The notes: generated by a model from the sequence alone, not told the origin. A DNA stretch of 50,292 nt from Paraburkholderia diazotrophica (GCF_900108945.1 NZ_FNYE01000051.1:1-50292); one strand, 5' to 3'. Shown: positions 36,176-46,150, numbered from the stretch's first letter. Translations and numbers: made by a program.

Positions 36176-37465
36176 ATGGATGGAGATCTCATCGACGGAC
36201 GAAGGCGCCGCTTCATGAGCCTCGCGGCAGGCGGCGCGCTGGCCGCTGCGGCGCCGATGTTCTCGCCGCTCGTGTTCGCGACGGGCACGCGCACGCTGAA
36301 GATCGGCTATGTGTCGCCGCAGACGGGGCCGCTCGCGCCGTTCGGCGAGGCCGACCGCTTCACGATCCAGCAGATGCAGGGCGCGCTGAAGAACGGCGTG
36401 TCGATAGCCGGCAAGACGTACCCCGTGTCGATCGTCGTGAAGGACAGCCAGTCGAATCCGAATCGCGCGAGCGAAGTGGCGAACGATCTGATCCTGAAGG
36501 ACAAGGTCGACATCATGCTGGTCTCGGGCACGCCCGAAACGGCGAACCCCGTCAGCGACGCGTGCGAGCTGAACGAGACGCCGTGCGTGTCGACGGTCGT
36601 GCCGTGGCAGCCGTGGTTCTTCGGACGCAAGGGCGATCCGAAGAAGGGCTTCAGCTATACGTATCACTTCTTCTGGGGCCTCGAAGACGTGATCGCCGTG
36701 TATACGGGCATGTGGCAGTCGGTGCAGACGAACAGGAGCGTCGGCGGCCTCTTTCCGAACGACGGCGACGGCAACGCATGGGGCGATGCGAAGCTCGGCT
36801 TTCCGCCCGTGCTCGCGCAAAAGGGCTTCGCGTTGAAAGACCCGGGGCGCTTTCAGAGCATGACGCAGGACTTCTCCGCGCAGATTTCCGCGTTCAGGCA
36901 GTCGAATGCGCAGATCGTGACGGGTGTCGTGATTCCGCCCGACGCGAAGAACTTTCTCGTGCAGGCGCGTCAGCAGGGTTTGAAGCCCAAGGTCATTTCA
37001 ATCGGCAAGGCGCTGCTCTTTCCGACATCGATCGAAGCGCTCGGCGATCTCGGCGAAGGGCTGTCGACGGAAGTGTGGTGGTCGCCGTCGCATCCGTTCA
37101 GATCGTCGCTGACGGGGCAGAATGCGCGCCAGGTCGCCGACGAATACGAACGCGTCACGTCGAAGCAATGGACGCAGCCGATCGGCTTCGCACACGCGCT
37201 CTTTGAAATCGCCATCGATTCGTTCAGGCGCGCGAAAGACATCGACTCGAACGAAGCGATCCGCGATGCGGTGGCGTCGACGAAGCTCGACACGCTCGTC
37301 GGTCACGTGGAGTGGGGCAACGGGCCCGTGAAGAACGTCGCGAAGACGCCGCTCGTCGGCGGGCAATGGGTGAAGGGGCAGAAGCACCGCTTCGATCTCG
37401 CCATCGTCAACAACCAGCTTGCGCCTGCCGTGCCCGTCAGCGGGCCGCTCAGGCTGATCGCGTGA
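36176..37465 (+). CDS. Liv-type ABC transporter substrate-binding protein with Tat-like signal
   Basis: A 429-residue periplasmic type I binding protein of the branched-chain amino-acid class. The N-terminus (GRRRRFMSLAAGGALAAA) has a twin-arginine motif rather than a plain Sec signal. LKIGYVSPQTGPLAPFGEAD, VKDSQSNPNRASEVANDLIL and VDIMLVSGTPETANPVSD are family motifs. It starts the five-gene ABC uptake system inside the hydroquinone cluster, so an aromatic acid or phenol is the likely ligand rather than an amino acid. That ligand is inference. Confidence 0.88.
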   Translation: MDGDLIDGRRRRFMSLAAGGALAAAAPMFSPLVFATGTRTLKIGYVSPQTGPLAPFGEADRFTIQQMQGALKNGVSIAGKTYPVSIVVKDSQSNPNRASEVANDLILKDKVDIMLVSGTPETANPVSDACELNETPCVSTVVPWQPWFFGRKGDPKKGFSYTYHFFWGLEDVIAVYTGMWQSVQTNRSVGGLFPNDGDGNAWGDAKLGFPPVLAQKGFALKDPGRFQSMTQDFSAQISAFRQSNAQIVTGVVIPPDAKNFLVQARQQGLKPKVISIGKALLFPTSIEALGDLGEGLSTEVWWSPSHPFRSSLTGQNARQVADEYERVTSKQWTQPIGFAHALFEIAIDSFRRAKDIDSNEAIRDAVASTKLDTLVGHVEWGNGPVKNVAKTPLVGGQWVKGQKHRFDLAIVNNQLAPAVPVSGPLRLIA

Positions 37466-37498
37466 CAGCGCGCAAGCGGCATCACGAGGAGAGTCGCG

Positions 37499-38221
37499 AT
37501 GAGCGCATTGCTCAGACTCACGAACGTATCGAAGCGCTATGGCGCGCTGACGGTGACGGATGCGATCAGCTTCGAAGTCGGGCGCGGCGAGACGTACGGC
37601 ATTCTCGGGCCGAACGGCGCGGGCAAGACGACGCTGTTCAATCTCGTCAGCGGCGATGCGAAGCCCGATGAGGGCACGGTCGAGTTCGACGGCGCCGACG
37701 TTGGGCATCTCGCGCCGCATCGGCGCTGCGCGGTAGGCATCGGCCGTTCGTATCAGGTGCCGCGTCCGTTCGGCGGCATGACGGTGTTCGAGAACCTGCT
37801 GGTCGGCGCGCGGTTCGGCGGCGAACTGGACGAGCGCGCGGCCTGCGACGTGTGCGTCGACGTGCTGGAGCGCACGGGCCTGAAGCGTCGCGCAAACCAG
37901 CTAGCGGGCACGCTCGCTCTGCTCGACCGCAAGCGGCTCGAACTCGCTCGCGCGCTCGCGACGCAGCCGCAATTGCTGCTGCTCGACGAAATCGCGGGCG
38001 GCTTGACGCAGGGCGAGACGCACGAACTCGTCGACGAGATCCGCCGCGTGAAGGAGCACGGCGTGACCATCGTGTGGATCGAGCATGTCGTGCATGCGCT
38101 GCTCGCGGTGGCCGACCGGCTGCTCGTCATCAACTTCGGCCGCAAGCTGGCCGAGGGTCAGCCCGCTGCCGTGATGGACGACCCCGAAGTGCGGCGCGTG
38201 TATCTCGGACTGGAGGCGTGA
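37499..38221 (+). CDS. ABC transporter ATP-binding protein (LivG-like)
   Basis: A 240-residue cytoplasmic ATPase. Walker A GPNGAGKTTL, Walker B LLLLDEIAGGL and H-loop EHVVHALL are intact. The C-loop is unusual: AGTLALLDRKRLELARAL replaces the LSGGQ-type signature; this variant appears in one LivG subgroup linked to aromatic uptake. Starts with GGAGAG upstream; ends one base before the next start codon region. Pairs with the LivF-like ATPase behind it. Confidence 0.93.
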   Translation: MSALLRLTNVSKRYGALTVTDAISFEVGRGETYGILGPNGAGKTTLFNLVSGDAKPDEGTVEFDGADVGHLAPHRRCAVGIGRSYQVPRPFGGMTVFENLLVGARFGGELDERAACDVCVDVLERTGLKRRANQLAGTLALLDRKRLELARALATQPQLLLLDEIAGGLTQGETHELVDEIRRVKEHGVTIVWIEHVVHALLAVADRLLVINFGRKLAEGQPAAVMDDPEVRRVYLGLEA

Positions 38222-38222
38222 C

Positions 38223-38930
38223 ATGGCGGCACTACTGGAAACGCATGGGCTCACGGCGTTCTACGGCGATTTTCAGGCACTGTTCGGCGTCGACATCGAC
38301 GTGCAGCCCGGCGAAATCGTCGCGCTGATCGGCTCGAACGGCGCGGGCAAATCGACGTTCCTGAAAGCGCTCGCGGGGCTGACGAAAGCGAAGCGCGAGC
38401 AGATCGTCTATCGCGGCGAAGCGATCGGCGGCACGCCGGCGGCGAGCATCGTCGGCAAGGGCATCGCGCTCGTGCCCGAAGGGCGCAGGCTCTTCGCGAG
38501 TCTTTCCGTCGAGGAGAACCTGCTGCTCGGCGCGTATAGCGGGCGGCCCGGACGCTGGAATCTCGATGCCGTCTACAAACTCTTTCCGGCGTTGCGCGAG
38601 CGGCGGCATCATGCGGCCACGGCGCTGTCGGGCGGACAGCAGCAGATGGTCGCGATCGGCCGCGCGCTGATGAGCAATCCCGATCTGCTGATGTGCGATG
38701 AGCTGTCGCTGGGGCTCGCGCCCGTGATCGTCCGCGAGATCTATGCGGCGCTGCCGGACATCGTGTCGAACGGCATGAGCGCGATCGTCGTCGAGCAGGA
38801 CGTGCAGCTCGCGCGGCGCGTGTCGTCGCGTTTCTATTGCTTTCAGGAAGGGCGCGTGTCGCTCTCGGGCGTGTCCGCCGATGTCTCGGACGAAGCGATC
38901 ACGCAAGCCTACTTCGGAGTGGCCGCATGA
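38223..38930 (+). CDS. ABC transporter ATP-binding protein (LivF-like)
   Basis: A 235-residue second ATPase of the uptake system. Walker A GSNGAGKSTFLK, normal signature LSGGQQQMVAIGRAL, Walker B LLMCDELSLGLAP and the H-loop His in the VVEQDVQLARR segment replaced by Gln-Asp (common in LivF). Its first codon is two bases after the LivG-like stop, and its stop overlaps the LivH-like start by four bases (ATGA), so the genes are translated together. Confidence 0.93.
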   Translation: MAALLETHGLTAFYGDFQALFGVDIDVQPGEIVALIGSNGAGKSTFLKALAGLTKAKREQIVYRGEAIGGTPAASIVGKGIALVPEGRRLFASLSVEENLLLGAYSGRPGRWNLDAVYKLFPALRERRHHAATALSGGQQQMVAIGRALMSNPDLLMCDELSLGLAPVIVREIYAALPDIVSNGMSAIVVEQDVQLARRVSSRFYCFQEGRVSLSGVSADVSDEAITQAYFGVAA

Positions 38931-39790
38931 ATACGCTCGCCAATATCGTCGTGCAAGGCGTGCTGCTCGGCGCGCTGTATGGTCTGTTCGCGATGGGGCA
39001 GTCGCTCGTGTTCGGCGTGATGCGGCTCACGAATACGGCGCACGGCGACTTCATCGTGCTGCTCGTGTTCGTGCTGTTCGCGCTGACGAGCCTGCTCCAT
39101 GTGCCGCTTGCGCTGTCGCTCGTCCTGTTGCTCGTCATTGCATTCGGCGCGGGATACGCGGTGCAGTACACGGTGCTCAACCGCGTGAGCAGCCGCGATC
39201 CGCTGCCTTCGCTGATCGTCACGTTCGGGCTATCGATCGTCATTCAGAACGTGCTGCAGCAGCTGTTCTCCGCCGATCCGCGCTCGATCGCGACGGGCAG
39301 CTTCGAAGCGCAGAGCGTGACGTTCGCGGGCATCACGGCCGGCTATCTGCCCCTCGTGACGCTCGGCGCGACAGTGGCGCTCGCGTTCGCGATGCAGTGG
39401 CTGTTCGGACGCACGCCGCTTGGCCGCGCCTTTCGCGCAACCTCCGACGACCGCGAGATCGTTCAGCTGATGGGCGTGTCGTACCGGCGCACTTACGCGC
39501 TCGCGATGGGCATCGCGTTCGTGCTGATCGCGGTGGCGGCGGCGCTCTATTCGATGCGCACGGCCGTCTCGCCGACGGATGGTCCTGCGTTGCTGCTGTT
39601 CGCGTTCGAGGCCGTGATCATCGGCGGCATGGGATCGTTCTGGGGCACGTTCGCGGGCGGCATGGCGCTCGGCATCGCGCAGCAGATCGGCGTCTATTTC
39701 GATCCGGGCTGGGGCATCTGGTTCGGCCATATCGTGTTCCTGTGCGTGCTGGTCGTGCGGCCGCAAGGCCTGTTGCCGAAAACGGCATGA
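38927..39790 (+). CDS. ABC transporter permease (LivH-like)
   Basis: A 287-residue inner-membrane permease with about eight transmembrane helices. MNTLANIVVQGVLLGALYGL at the start, GQSLVFGVMRLTNTAHGDF and GTFAGGMALGIAQQIG near the end are LivH-family signatures. Stop/start overlap with the preceding ATPase; the ATG at 38927 is chosen for this overlap and length. Confidence 0.92.
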   Translation: MNTLANIVVQGVLLGALYGLFAMGQSLVFGVMRLTNTAHGDFIVLLVFVLFALTSLLHVPLALSLVLLLVIAFGAGYAVQYTVLNRVSSRDPLPSLIVTFGLSIVIQNVLQQLFSADPRSIATGSFEAQSVTFAGITAGYLPLVTLGATVALAFAMQWLFGRTPLGRAFRATSDDREIVQLMGVSYRRTYALAMGIAFVLIAVAAALYSMRTAVSPTDGPALLLFAFEAVIIGGMGSFWGTFAGGMALGIAQQIGVYFDPGWGIWFGHIVFLCVLVVRPQGLLPKTA

Positions 39791-39800
39791 GAGGGTTGTC

Positions 39801-40895
39801 ATGACGATGCATCCGAATCAGGCGCGCGCGTTCGAAGTCCATCGCGCGACGCGCGCGAGCAAGGTCACGCTGTTCGCGTTGCTCGCATTCGCCGTCGCGG
39901 CCGCGAGCGCGCCGTGGTGGGCGGGGCGCGAAGCGTTGCACGATTTCGTGCAGCTCGCCGCGTATCTGGTGTTCGCGATGATGTGGAATCTGCTCGCGGG
40001 CTATGGCGGCATGGTGTCGATCGGGCAGCAGGCGTTCTTCGGGCTGGGCGGCTACGCGATGCTCGTGCTGTCGAACTACTGTGGCGTGTCGCCGTTTCTC
40101 GCCGTGCCGCTCGGTGCGCTGATCGCGACGCTGGCCGCCGTGCCCGTGTCGATGATCGCGTTTCGTCTCGAAGGCGGCTACTTCGCGATCGGCACGTGGG
40201 TGATCGCAGAAGTGTTCAGGCTCACGTTTGCAAACATCAGCGCGCTGGGCGGCGGCTCGGGCACGAGCCTCATTGCGTTGCGCGGCATTCCGCGCGCGCT
40301 GCGCGAATCGTTGACGCTGTGGCTCGCGCTTGCGATCGTCGCGGCGGCGATCGGTCTGCTGTATCTGTTCCTGCGTTCGCGTGCGGGCCTCGCGCTGACG
40401 GCGATGCGCGACAACGCGGTGGCGGCGAGCAGCCAGGGCGTCGATGTGAAGCGCGCGCGGCTCATCGTCTATCTGGCGTCCGCGTGCGGCGCGGCGCTCG
40501 CGGGCGGACTGTACTTCGTCGGCAATCTGCGCATCTCACCGGATGCGGCGTTCTCCGTCAACTGGACGGCGTTCGGCATCTTCATCGTGCTGATCGGCGG
40601 GCTCGGCACGCTCGAAGGGCCGATTGTCGGCGCGCTGATTTTCTTTGTGCTGAACAAGTTTTTGTCGGACTATGGCACCTGGTATCTGATCGGTCTCGGC
40701 GCGCTGGCCATCGTCGTGACGATATGTTTTCCGCAGGGATTGTGGGGCTACGTGTCGCAGCGCCTGCATCTGCAGCTCTTTCCCGTCGGGCGGCGCGTCG
40801 TGTTCCGCGATGCCGCCGCGCCGCGTCAGCAACCACAGGCGGATGAGATCGCGCAGGCGCTCGATCCGCAATCGACCAACGCCCATCGAGCGTGA
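39801..40895 (+). CDS. ABC transporter permease (LivM-like)
   Basis: A 364-residue second permease with about ten membrane helices. MMWNLLAGYGGMVSIGQQAFFGLGGY is the LivM signature (here in two parts, MMWNLLAGYGGM and VSIGQQAFFGLGGY), followed by EGGYFAIGTWVIAEVFRL and GLGTLEGPIVGALIFFVL. A 45-residue hydrophilic tail is Gln/Ala-rich. The downstream dioxygenase starts seven bases later, so transport and ring cleavage genes form one operon. Confidence 0.92.
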   Translation: MTMHPNQARAFEVHRATRASKVTLFALLAFAVAAASAPWWAGREALHDFVQLAAYLVFAMMWNLLAGYGGMVSIGQQAFFGLGGYAMLVLSNYCGVSPFLAVPLGALIATLAAVPVSMIAFRLEGGYFAIGTWVIAEVFRLTFANISALGGGSGTSLIALRGIPRALRESLTLWLALAIVAAAIGLLYLFLRSRAGLALTAMRDNAVAASSQGVDVKRARLIVYLASACGAALAGGLYFVGNLRISPDAAFSVNWTAFGIFIVLIGGLGTLEGPIVGALIFFVLNKFLSDYGTWYLIGLGALAIVVTICFPQGLWGYVSQRLHLQLFPVGRRVVFRDAAAPRQQPQADEIAQALDPQSTNAHRA

Positions 40896-40902
40896 GGACA
40901 TC

Positions 40903-41808
40903 ATGAGCGAGACAACCACTCAGCGCGCGGCTGATCGCGCGCTTCATCCCGTCACCGAAACGGTGCTCGCAACGCTTTCCGGTTGCGGCGATGCGCGCCT
41001 GAAGGAAATCATGTCGGCGCTGATCCGGCATGTGCACGCGTTCGCCGAAGAGGTGCAGCTGACGGGCGACGAATGGCGGCGCGGCATCGACTTCCTCACG
41101 CGCACGGGCAAGAAGTGCGACGGCATTCGCCAGGAGTTCATTCTGCTGTCGGACACGCTGGGCCTGTCGATCATGCTCGATGCGATTCATCGCAAGCAGG
41201 ACGTGACGGAGTCGGCGGCGACGGAGAACAGTCTGCTCGGTCCGTTCTACCGCGAAGGCGCGCACGACGAAGCTTACGGTGCGAACATCGCGCGCACGGA
41301 AGGCGAGCCGGCGCTGTTTCGCGGGCGGCTCATCGACGAGTCGGGCAGACCCGTGCCGGACGCGCTGATCGAAGTATGGGAGACGGCCAACAACGGCATG
41401 TACGAAGGCCAGGACCCGGACCAGCCGGAGAGCAATCTGCGCGGTCGTTTCCGCTCGGGACCGAACGGCGAATACGCGTTCCGTTCGATCAAGCCGACCC
41501 CGTATCCGATTCCGACGGATGGCCCCGTCGGGCAGATGCTGCTCGCCGTCGGCCGTCATCCGATGCGGCCCGCGCACGTGCACTTCCTGATCCAGGCGCC
41601 GGGCTATGAGACCGTCACGACGGCGCTCTTCAGCTCCGATGATCGTTACGTCGAATCGGATGCGGTGTTCGGCGTGAAGGCATCGCTGGTCGTCGAGTAT
41701 GTGAAGAATGAAAGCGCGGCCGATGCTAAAGAGTGGGACTTGCCGTGCCCGTTCTTCGACGTGCAGCGCGATTTCGTGCTCGTGCGCTCGCAGGAAGCGG
41801 CGCGATGA
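40903..41808 (+). CDS. Hydroxyquinol 1,2-dioxygenase (intradiol)
   Basis: A 301-residue Fe(III) intradiol dioxygenase cleaving benzene-1,2,4-triol to maleylacetate (as the enol, hydroxymuconate). The iron ligands are visible: Tyr167 (NNGMYEGQDP), Tyr201 (PTPYPIPTDG), His225 and His227 (RPAHVHFLI), spaced as in the known hydroxyquinol enzyme (164, 197, 221, 223). The N-terminal helical domain belongs to the catechol dioxygenase family, with LLGPFYR after it. ATG 40903 has a weak GTGAGGAC ribosome site. Its product feeds the same maleylacetate reductase as the hydroquinone branch. Confidence 0.93.
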   Translation: MSETTTQRAADRALHPVTETVLATLSGCGDARLKEIMSALIRHVHAFAEEVQLTGDEWRRGIDFLTRTGKKCDGIRQEFILLSDTLGLSIMLDAIHRKQDVTESAATENSLLGPFYREGAHDEAYGANIARTEGEPALFRGRLIDESGRPVPDALIEVWETANNGMYEGQDPDQPESNLRGRFRSGPNGEYAFRSIKPTPYPIPTDGPVGQMLLAVGRHPMRPAHVHFLIQAPGYETVTTALFSSDDRYVESDAVFGVKASLVVEYVKNESAADAKEWDLPCPFFDVQRDFVLVRSQEAAR

Positions 41809-42173
41809 TGACGGCCACGGTGTTGTGTCCGCTCGATGACATTCCCGATGGCGGCGGCAAGGAAATCGCATGCGGCGGCGCCGACGAACGGGCGGGTAGG
41901 CCCGCGATCGTCGTGCTGCGGCGCGGCGACGACGTATGGGCATATCGCAACGTGTGCCCGCATTTCTCGATACCGCTGAACTACGAAGCCGACACGTTCT
42001 GGACATACGAAGCCGAGCACCTGATGTGCGCGCATCACAGCGCGATGTTTCGCTTCGAGGACGGCGTGTGCGTCGACGGGCCGTGTCTCGGTGCCGCGTT
42101 GACGCGCGTGCCCGTGCGCATCGAAGCGCGCATGGTCGTCGAGGAAGATGCGGACGACAGCGACGGTGTTTGA
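41805..42173 (+). CDS. Rieske [2Fe-2S] ferredoxin-like protein
   Basis: A 122-residue single-domain Rieske protein. The cluster ligands are in VCPHFSIPLN (C-x-H) and LMCAHHSAMF (C-x-x-H). It starts inside the dioxygenase stop codon (ATGA), so it is coupled to it. Stand-alone Rieske ferredoxins donate electrons to a ring hydroxylase; no hydroxylase is in the window, and intradiol dioxygenases need no electrons, so its partner is unknown. Confidence 0.88.
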   Translation: MMTATVLCPLDDIPDGGGKEIACGGADERAGRPAIVVLRRGDDVWAYRNVCPHFSIPLNYEADTFWTYEAEHLMCAHHSAMFRFEDGVCVDGPCLGAALTRVPVRIEARMVVEEDADDSDGV

Positions 42174-42258
42174 CAATTCGACGTCGATTGACCGCGCAAG
42201 AGCGGCAGATTGGGCAGAGTAGCGGCGTTTCGCAGCGGCATCTGCTATCGTCGCGTGT

Positions 42259-43199
<941 letters not shown>

Positions 43200-43200
<1 letters not shown>

Positions 43201-43961
43201 TGAACCTCCATGCTATCCGCGCTATCTATCGCTTCGAAATGGCCCGCACGGGGCGCACGCTGATGCAGAGCGTTATCGCGCCCGTCATTTCCACTTCGCT
43301 CTATTTCATCGTGTTCGGCTCGGCGATCGGCTCGCGCATCCGCGAAGTGGAGGGCATCAGCTACGGCTCGTTCATCGTGCCGGGGCTCATCATGTTGTCG
43401 CTGCTGTCGCAGAGCATTTCGAATGCGTCGTTCGGCATCTATTTCCCGCGCTTTACGGGCACGATTTACGAACTGCTGTCGGCGCCCGTATCGTATGTGG
43501 AGATCGTCATCAGCTACGTGGGCGCGGCCGCGACCAAGTCGATCGTGCTCGGCCTGATCATTCTCGCGACGGCGGGCCTCTTCGTGCCGCTGCAGGTCCA
43601 GCATCCGTTCTGGATGGTTCTCTTTCTCGTGCTGACGGCCGTCACGTTCAGTCTGCTCGGGTTCATCATCGGCATCTGGGCCGACAACTTCGAGAAACTG
43701 CAACTCGTGCCGCTGCTCATCATCACGCCGCTGACTTTCCTCGGCGGCAGCTTCTATTCGGTCTCGATGCTGCCGCCCGGATGGAAAGTCGTGACGCTGC
43801 TGAACCCGATTGTCTATCTGATAAGCGGCTTCCGCTGGAGTTTCTACGGGCTCGCGGATGTGAGCGTCGGCATCAGCCTCGGCATGACGGCGATCTTTCT
43901 GTGCGTCTTTCTTGCCGTGATCGCTTGGATCTTCAAAACGGGCTATCGGCTGAAGTCGTAG
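43200..43961 (+). CDS. ABC-2 type exporter, permease
   Basis: A 253-residue ABC-2 membrane protein with six predicted helices. YFIVFGSAIGSRI, GISYGSFIVPGLIMLSLLSQ and YLISGFRWSFYGLADV are typical of the DrrB/YadH permease group. The start shares its A with the stop of the ATPase. A strong terminator follows. Confidence 0.92.
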
Positions 43962-44000
43962 TGCGATGAATGCCGCCGGCGCGCGATGCGCAGGCGTTAA

Positions 44001-44036
44001 AAAAGCCGGGCATTGCTTGCGCAATGCCCGGCTTTT
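44001..44036. terminator. Bidirectional terminator between exporter and oxalate module
   Basis: A perfect 16-base-pair stem, 44001-44016 against 44021-44036, with a TTGC loop. T tracts lie on both sides (TTTTCTTTTC downstream on plus; TTTTTT on minus). It closes the exporter operon and the oxlT operon. Confidence 0.93.
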
Positions 44037-44075
44037 CTTTTCGACCTGCGTTGCAGGTGCGATCAGCTTGAGAGT

Positions 44076-44201
44076 CTAGCTGAACAGCTTGATCGCCTGC
44101 AGCAGTGTGTTCACCACGCCCCACGTCAGCGGAATCAGCACGTACAGCCAGAACACGACGAGCAGCCCTTTGTTCGTCGGATGAGCGGTTTGCGTCGACA
44201 T
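44076..44201 (-). CDS. MFS transporter small subunit (OxlT-associated), 41 residues
   Basis: A 41-residue membrane microprotein too short to appear in usual gene tables. Translation on the minus strand from ATG 44201: MSTQTAHPTN, then one hydrophobic helix (KGLLVVFWLYVLIPLTWGVV) and a short end NTLLQAIKLFS. GGAGAA precedes the start. It lies 22 bases after oxlT in the same direction. Small subunits of this shape are known next to OxlT-type MFS transporters in Burkholderiaceae. Conserved position and a good ribosome site support a real gene. Confidence 0.75.
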   Translation of the reverse strand: MSTQTAHPTNKGLLVVFWLYVLIPLTWGVVNTLLQAIKLFS

Positions 44202-44223
44202 TGCGGTTCTCCGTTGTCTGGTT

Positions 44224-45627
44224 TCAGTTGCCGGCCGCGAGTTGCGCTTCCGTCATGTGATGCTTCTCGTGCACGTGCTTGACGAGCAGATTGCAGATGA
44301 AGCCGATCACGAGCAGCACGGTCATGATGTGGACCGTCATCGTGTACGCATCCGCTTTCGCGACGCCGTTCGCCACCTGATACGCGCGGATGTAGTTGAC
44401 GAGCACTGGGCCCGCGACGCCCGCGGCCGCCCATGCCGTCAGCAGACGTCCGTGAATGCCGCCGACGAACGCCGTGCCGAACATATCCGCGAGATACGCG
44501 GGCACCGTCGAGAAGCCGCCGCCGTACATCGACAGGATCACGCAGTAGCACAGCACGAAGAAGGCGATGTTGCCCGCCGATGCGAACGTCGGCACGAGCC
44601 AGTACAGCACGGCGCCCAGCGCGAAGAAGATGTAGTAGGTATTCTTGCGGCCCACGTAATCCGATGCCGATGCCCAAACGAAGCGGCCGCCCATGTTGAA
44701 GAGCGATAGCAGACCGACGAAGCCCGCGGCGGCAGCGGCGCTCACCGTGTTCTTGAAGCTTTCCTGAATCATCACCGACGCCTGGCCCAGAATGCCGATG
44801 CCCGCCGTCACGTTCAGGAACAGCACCAGCCAGATCAGATAGAACTGGGGCGTCTTCAGCGCCTGATCGATGTGCACGTGATTGCGCGTGATCATCTTCT
44901 GCTTCGTCTCGACGGGCGGGGTCCAGCCGGCCGGCTTCCAGTCGGCGCGCGGAATGCGGATCGCGAGCGCGCCGATCGACATCGAGATGAAGTACGCGAT
45001 GCCGAGCACGACGAACGTTTCCGCCACGCCGATGCTCGTTGCGCTCTTGAAGTGGTTCATCAGCGCGACGGAGAGCGGCGCGGCGATCATCGCGCCGCCG
45101 CCGAAGCCCATGATCGCCATGCCCGTCGCCATGCCGCGGCGGTCGGGGAACCAGCGGATCAGCGTCGAGACGGGCGACACATACCCGAGCCCCAGCCCGA
45201 TCCCGCCGATCACGCCATAGCCGAGATAGAGCAGCACGATCTGGTGTGTCCACACGCCGATCGCCGACACGATGAAGCCGCCGCCGAAGCAGCACGCGGC
45301 TGTAAACATCGTGCGGCGCGGGCCGACTTTTTCGAGCCACTTGCCGGCGAACGCCGCCGACAGGCCGAGAAACACGATCGCGAGCGAGAAGATCCAGCCG
45401 AGCGTGGTCAGCGACCAGTCGTCGGGCGCGGACTGGCTGATGCCGATCACCTTGGTCAGCGGTCCGTTGAACACGGAGAACGCATAGGCCTGGCCGATAC
45501 ACAGATGCACGGCGAGGGCGGCAGGCGGCACCATCCAGCGGGAAAAGCCAGGTTGGGCGATCGTTGCCTGCTTTGAAAAGAAGGACGGCGAGCGGGCGTT
45601 GCCGCCGGGCTCAGTAATGCTGCTCAT
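44224..45627 (-). CDS. oxlT: Oxalate/formate antiporter (MFS)
   Basis: A 467-residue inner-membrane transporter of the OxlT family with 12 helices, exchanging oxalate and formate or related monocarboxylates. GPLTKVIGISQSAPDDWSLT, AGKWLEKVGPRRTMFT and GGIGLGLGYVSPVSTLIRWF are family motifs. The start at 45627 follows GGAGA on the minus strand and gives a charged N-terminus before helix 1; a 22-residue extension to 45693 is unsupported. It supplies oxalate to Frc encoded 4 kb away. Confidence 0.9.
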   Translation of the reverse strand: MSSITEPGGNARSPSFFSKQATIAQPGFSRWMVPPAALAVHLCIGQAYAFSVFNGPLTKVIGISQSAPDDWSLTTLGWIFSLAIVFLGLSAAFAGKWLEKVGPRRTMFTAACCFGGGFIVSAIGVWTHQIVLLYLGYGVIGGIGLGLGYVSPVSTLIRWFPDRRGMATGMAIMGFGGGAMIAAPLSVALMNHFKSATSIGVAETFVVLGIAYFISMSIGALAIRIPRADWKPAGWTPPVETKQKMITRNHVHIDQALKTPQFYLIWLVLFLNVTAGIGILGQASVMIQESFKNTVSAAAAAGFVGLLSLFNMGGRFVWASASDYVGRKNTYYIFFALGAVLYWLVPTFASAGNIAFFVLCYCVILSMYGGGFSTVPAYLADMFGTAFVGGIHGRLLTAWAAAGVAGPVLVNYIRAYQVANGVAKADAYTMTVHIMTVLLVIGFICNLLVKHVHEKHHMTEAQLAAGN

Positions 45628-45704
45628 GGTCGGTCTCCGATCAGGCTGAACGTACGTAGTTATCGGTTGCAATTGCCGAAACTGGAGCGGCACCTGTTCA
45701 AACG

Positions 45705-45733
45705 GATATGCTGGCCTGCAACATATTTGACAA
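45705..45733 (-). promoter_or_regulatory. Probable promoter of oxlT
   Basis: On the minus strand, TTGTCA (45733-45728), 17 bases, then CATATC (45710-45705). It would start transcription about 70 bases before the oxlT ATG. No copy of the shared GntR-type motif is seen here. Confidence 0.4.
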
Positions 45734-46133
45734 TTACCCGCTTGTCAGGCGAGTTCGGCAATTGGCGAGACGATAGGCGGCCCGATGCGGGTTGGCAATA
45801 TGAGAATTGAGTGCATATAGAAATCGCTGGCAGCGTTGTGCGGAGCGGGATGCAGCAGTTTCAGGCGACATGACGCCGCAGCCGACAGCTGACGCAGCGG
45901 TCGCGTGCATCGGTGATGCAAAAGATGACGCACCGACATGATCCTTGCTGCAATTGCACATGAAACGACGATCGTGCGCTTTTTGAAAGCGCCGCCGTTT
46001 TATTTAAGAGCTCTTCCACAAGTACAGTTTGCCGATGCCGCGCGAAGCACAGTATTCGTCCGAAGCTTTATCCGCTTAGGTTTGCGGTCGCCGTGCTACG
46101 TTTGAACTGTTGCTGCCTTTGAACAACAGTATT

Positions 46134-46150
46134 TGGTATATCACATACAA
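46134..46150. promoter_or_regulatory. Candidate GntR operator, copy 1 (before the gntR operon)
   Basis: TGGTATATCACATACAA, sharing the core TATATCACATAC (46137-46148) with the sites before sucC and frc. It ends six bases before the -35 box of the promoter at 46156-46184. Confidence 0.6.

Noticed and set aside
37499..38930. Real branched-chain amino acid transporter
   Set aside because: Context in a catabolic operon argues for an aromatic ligand; the family match alone does not define the substrate.
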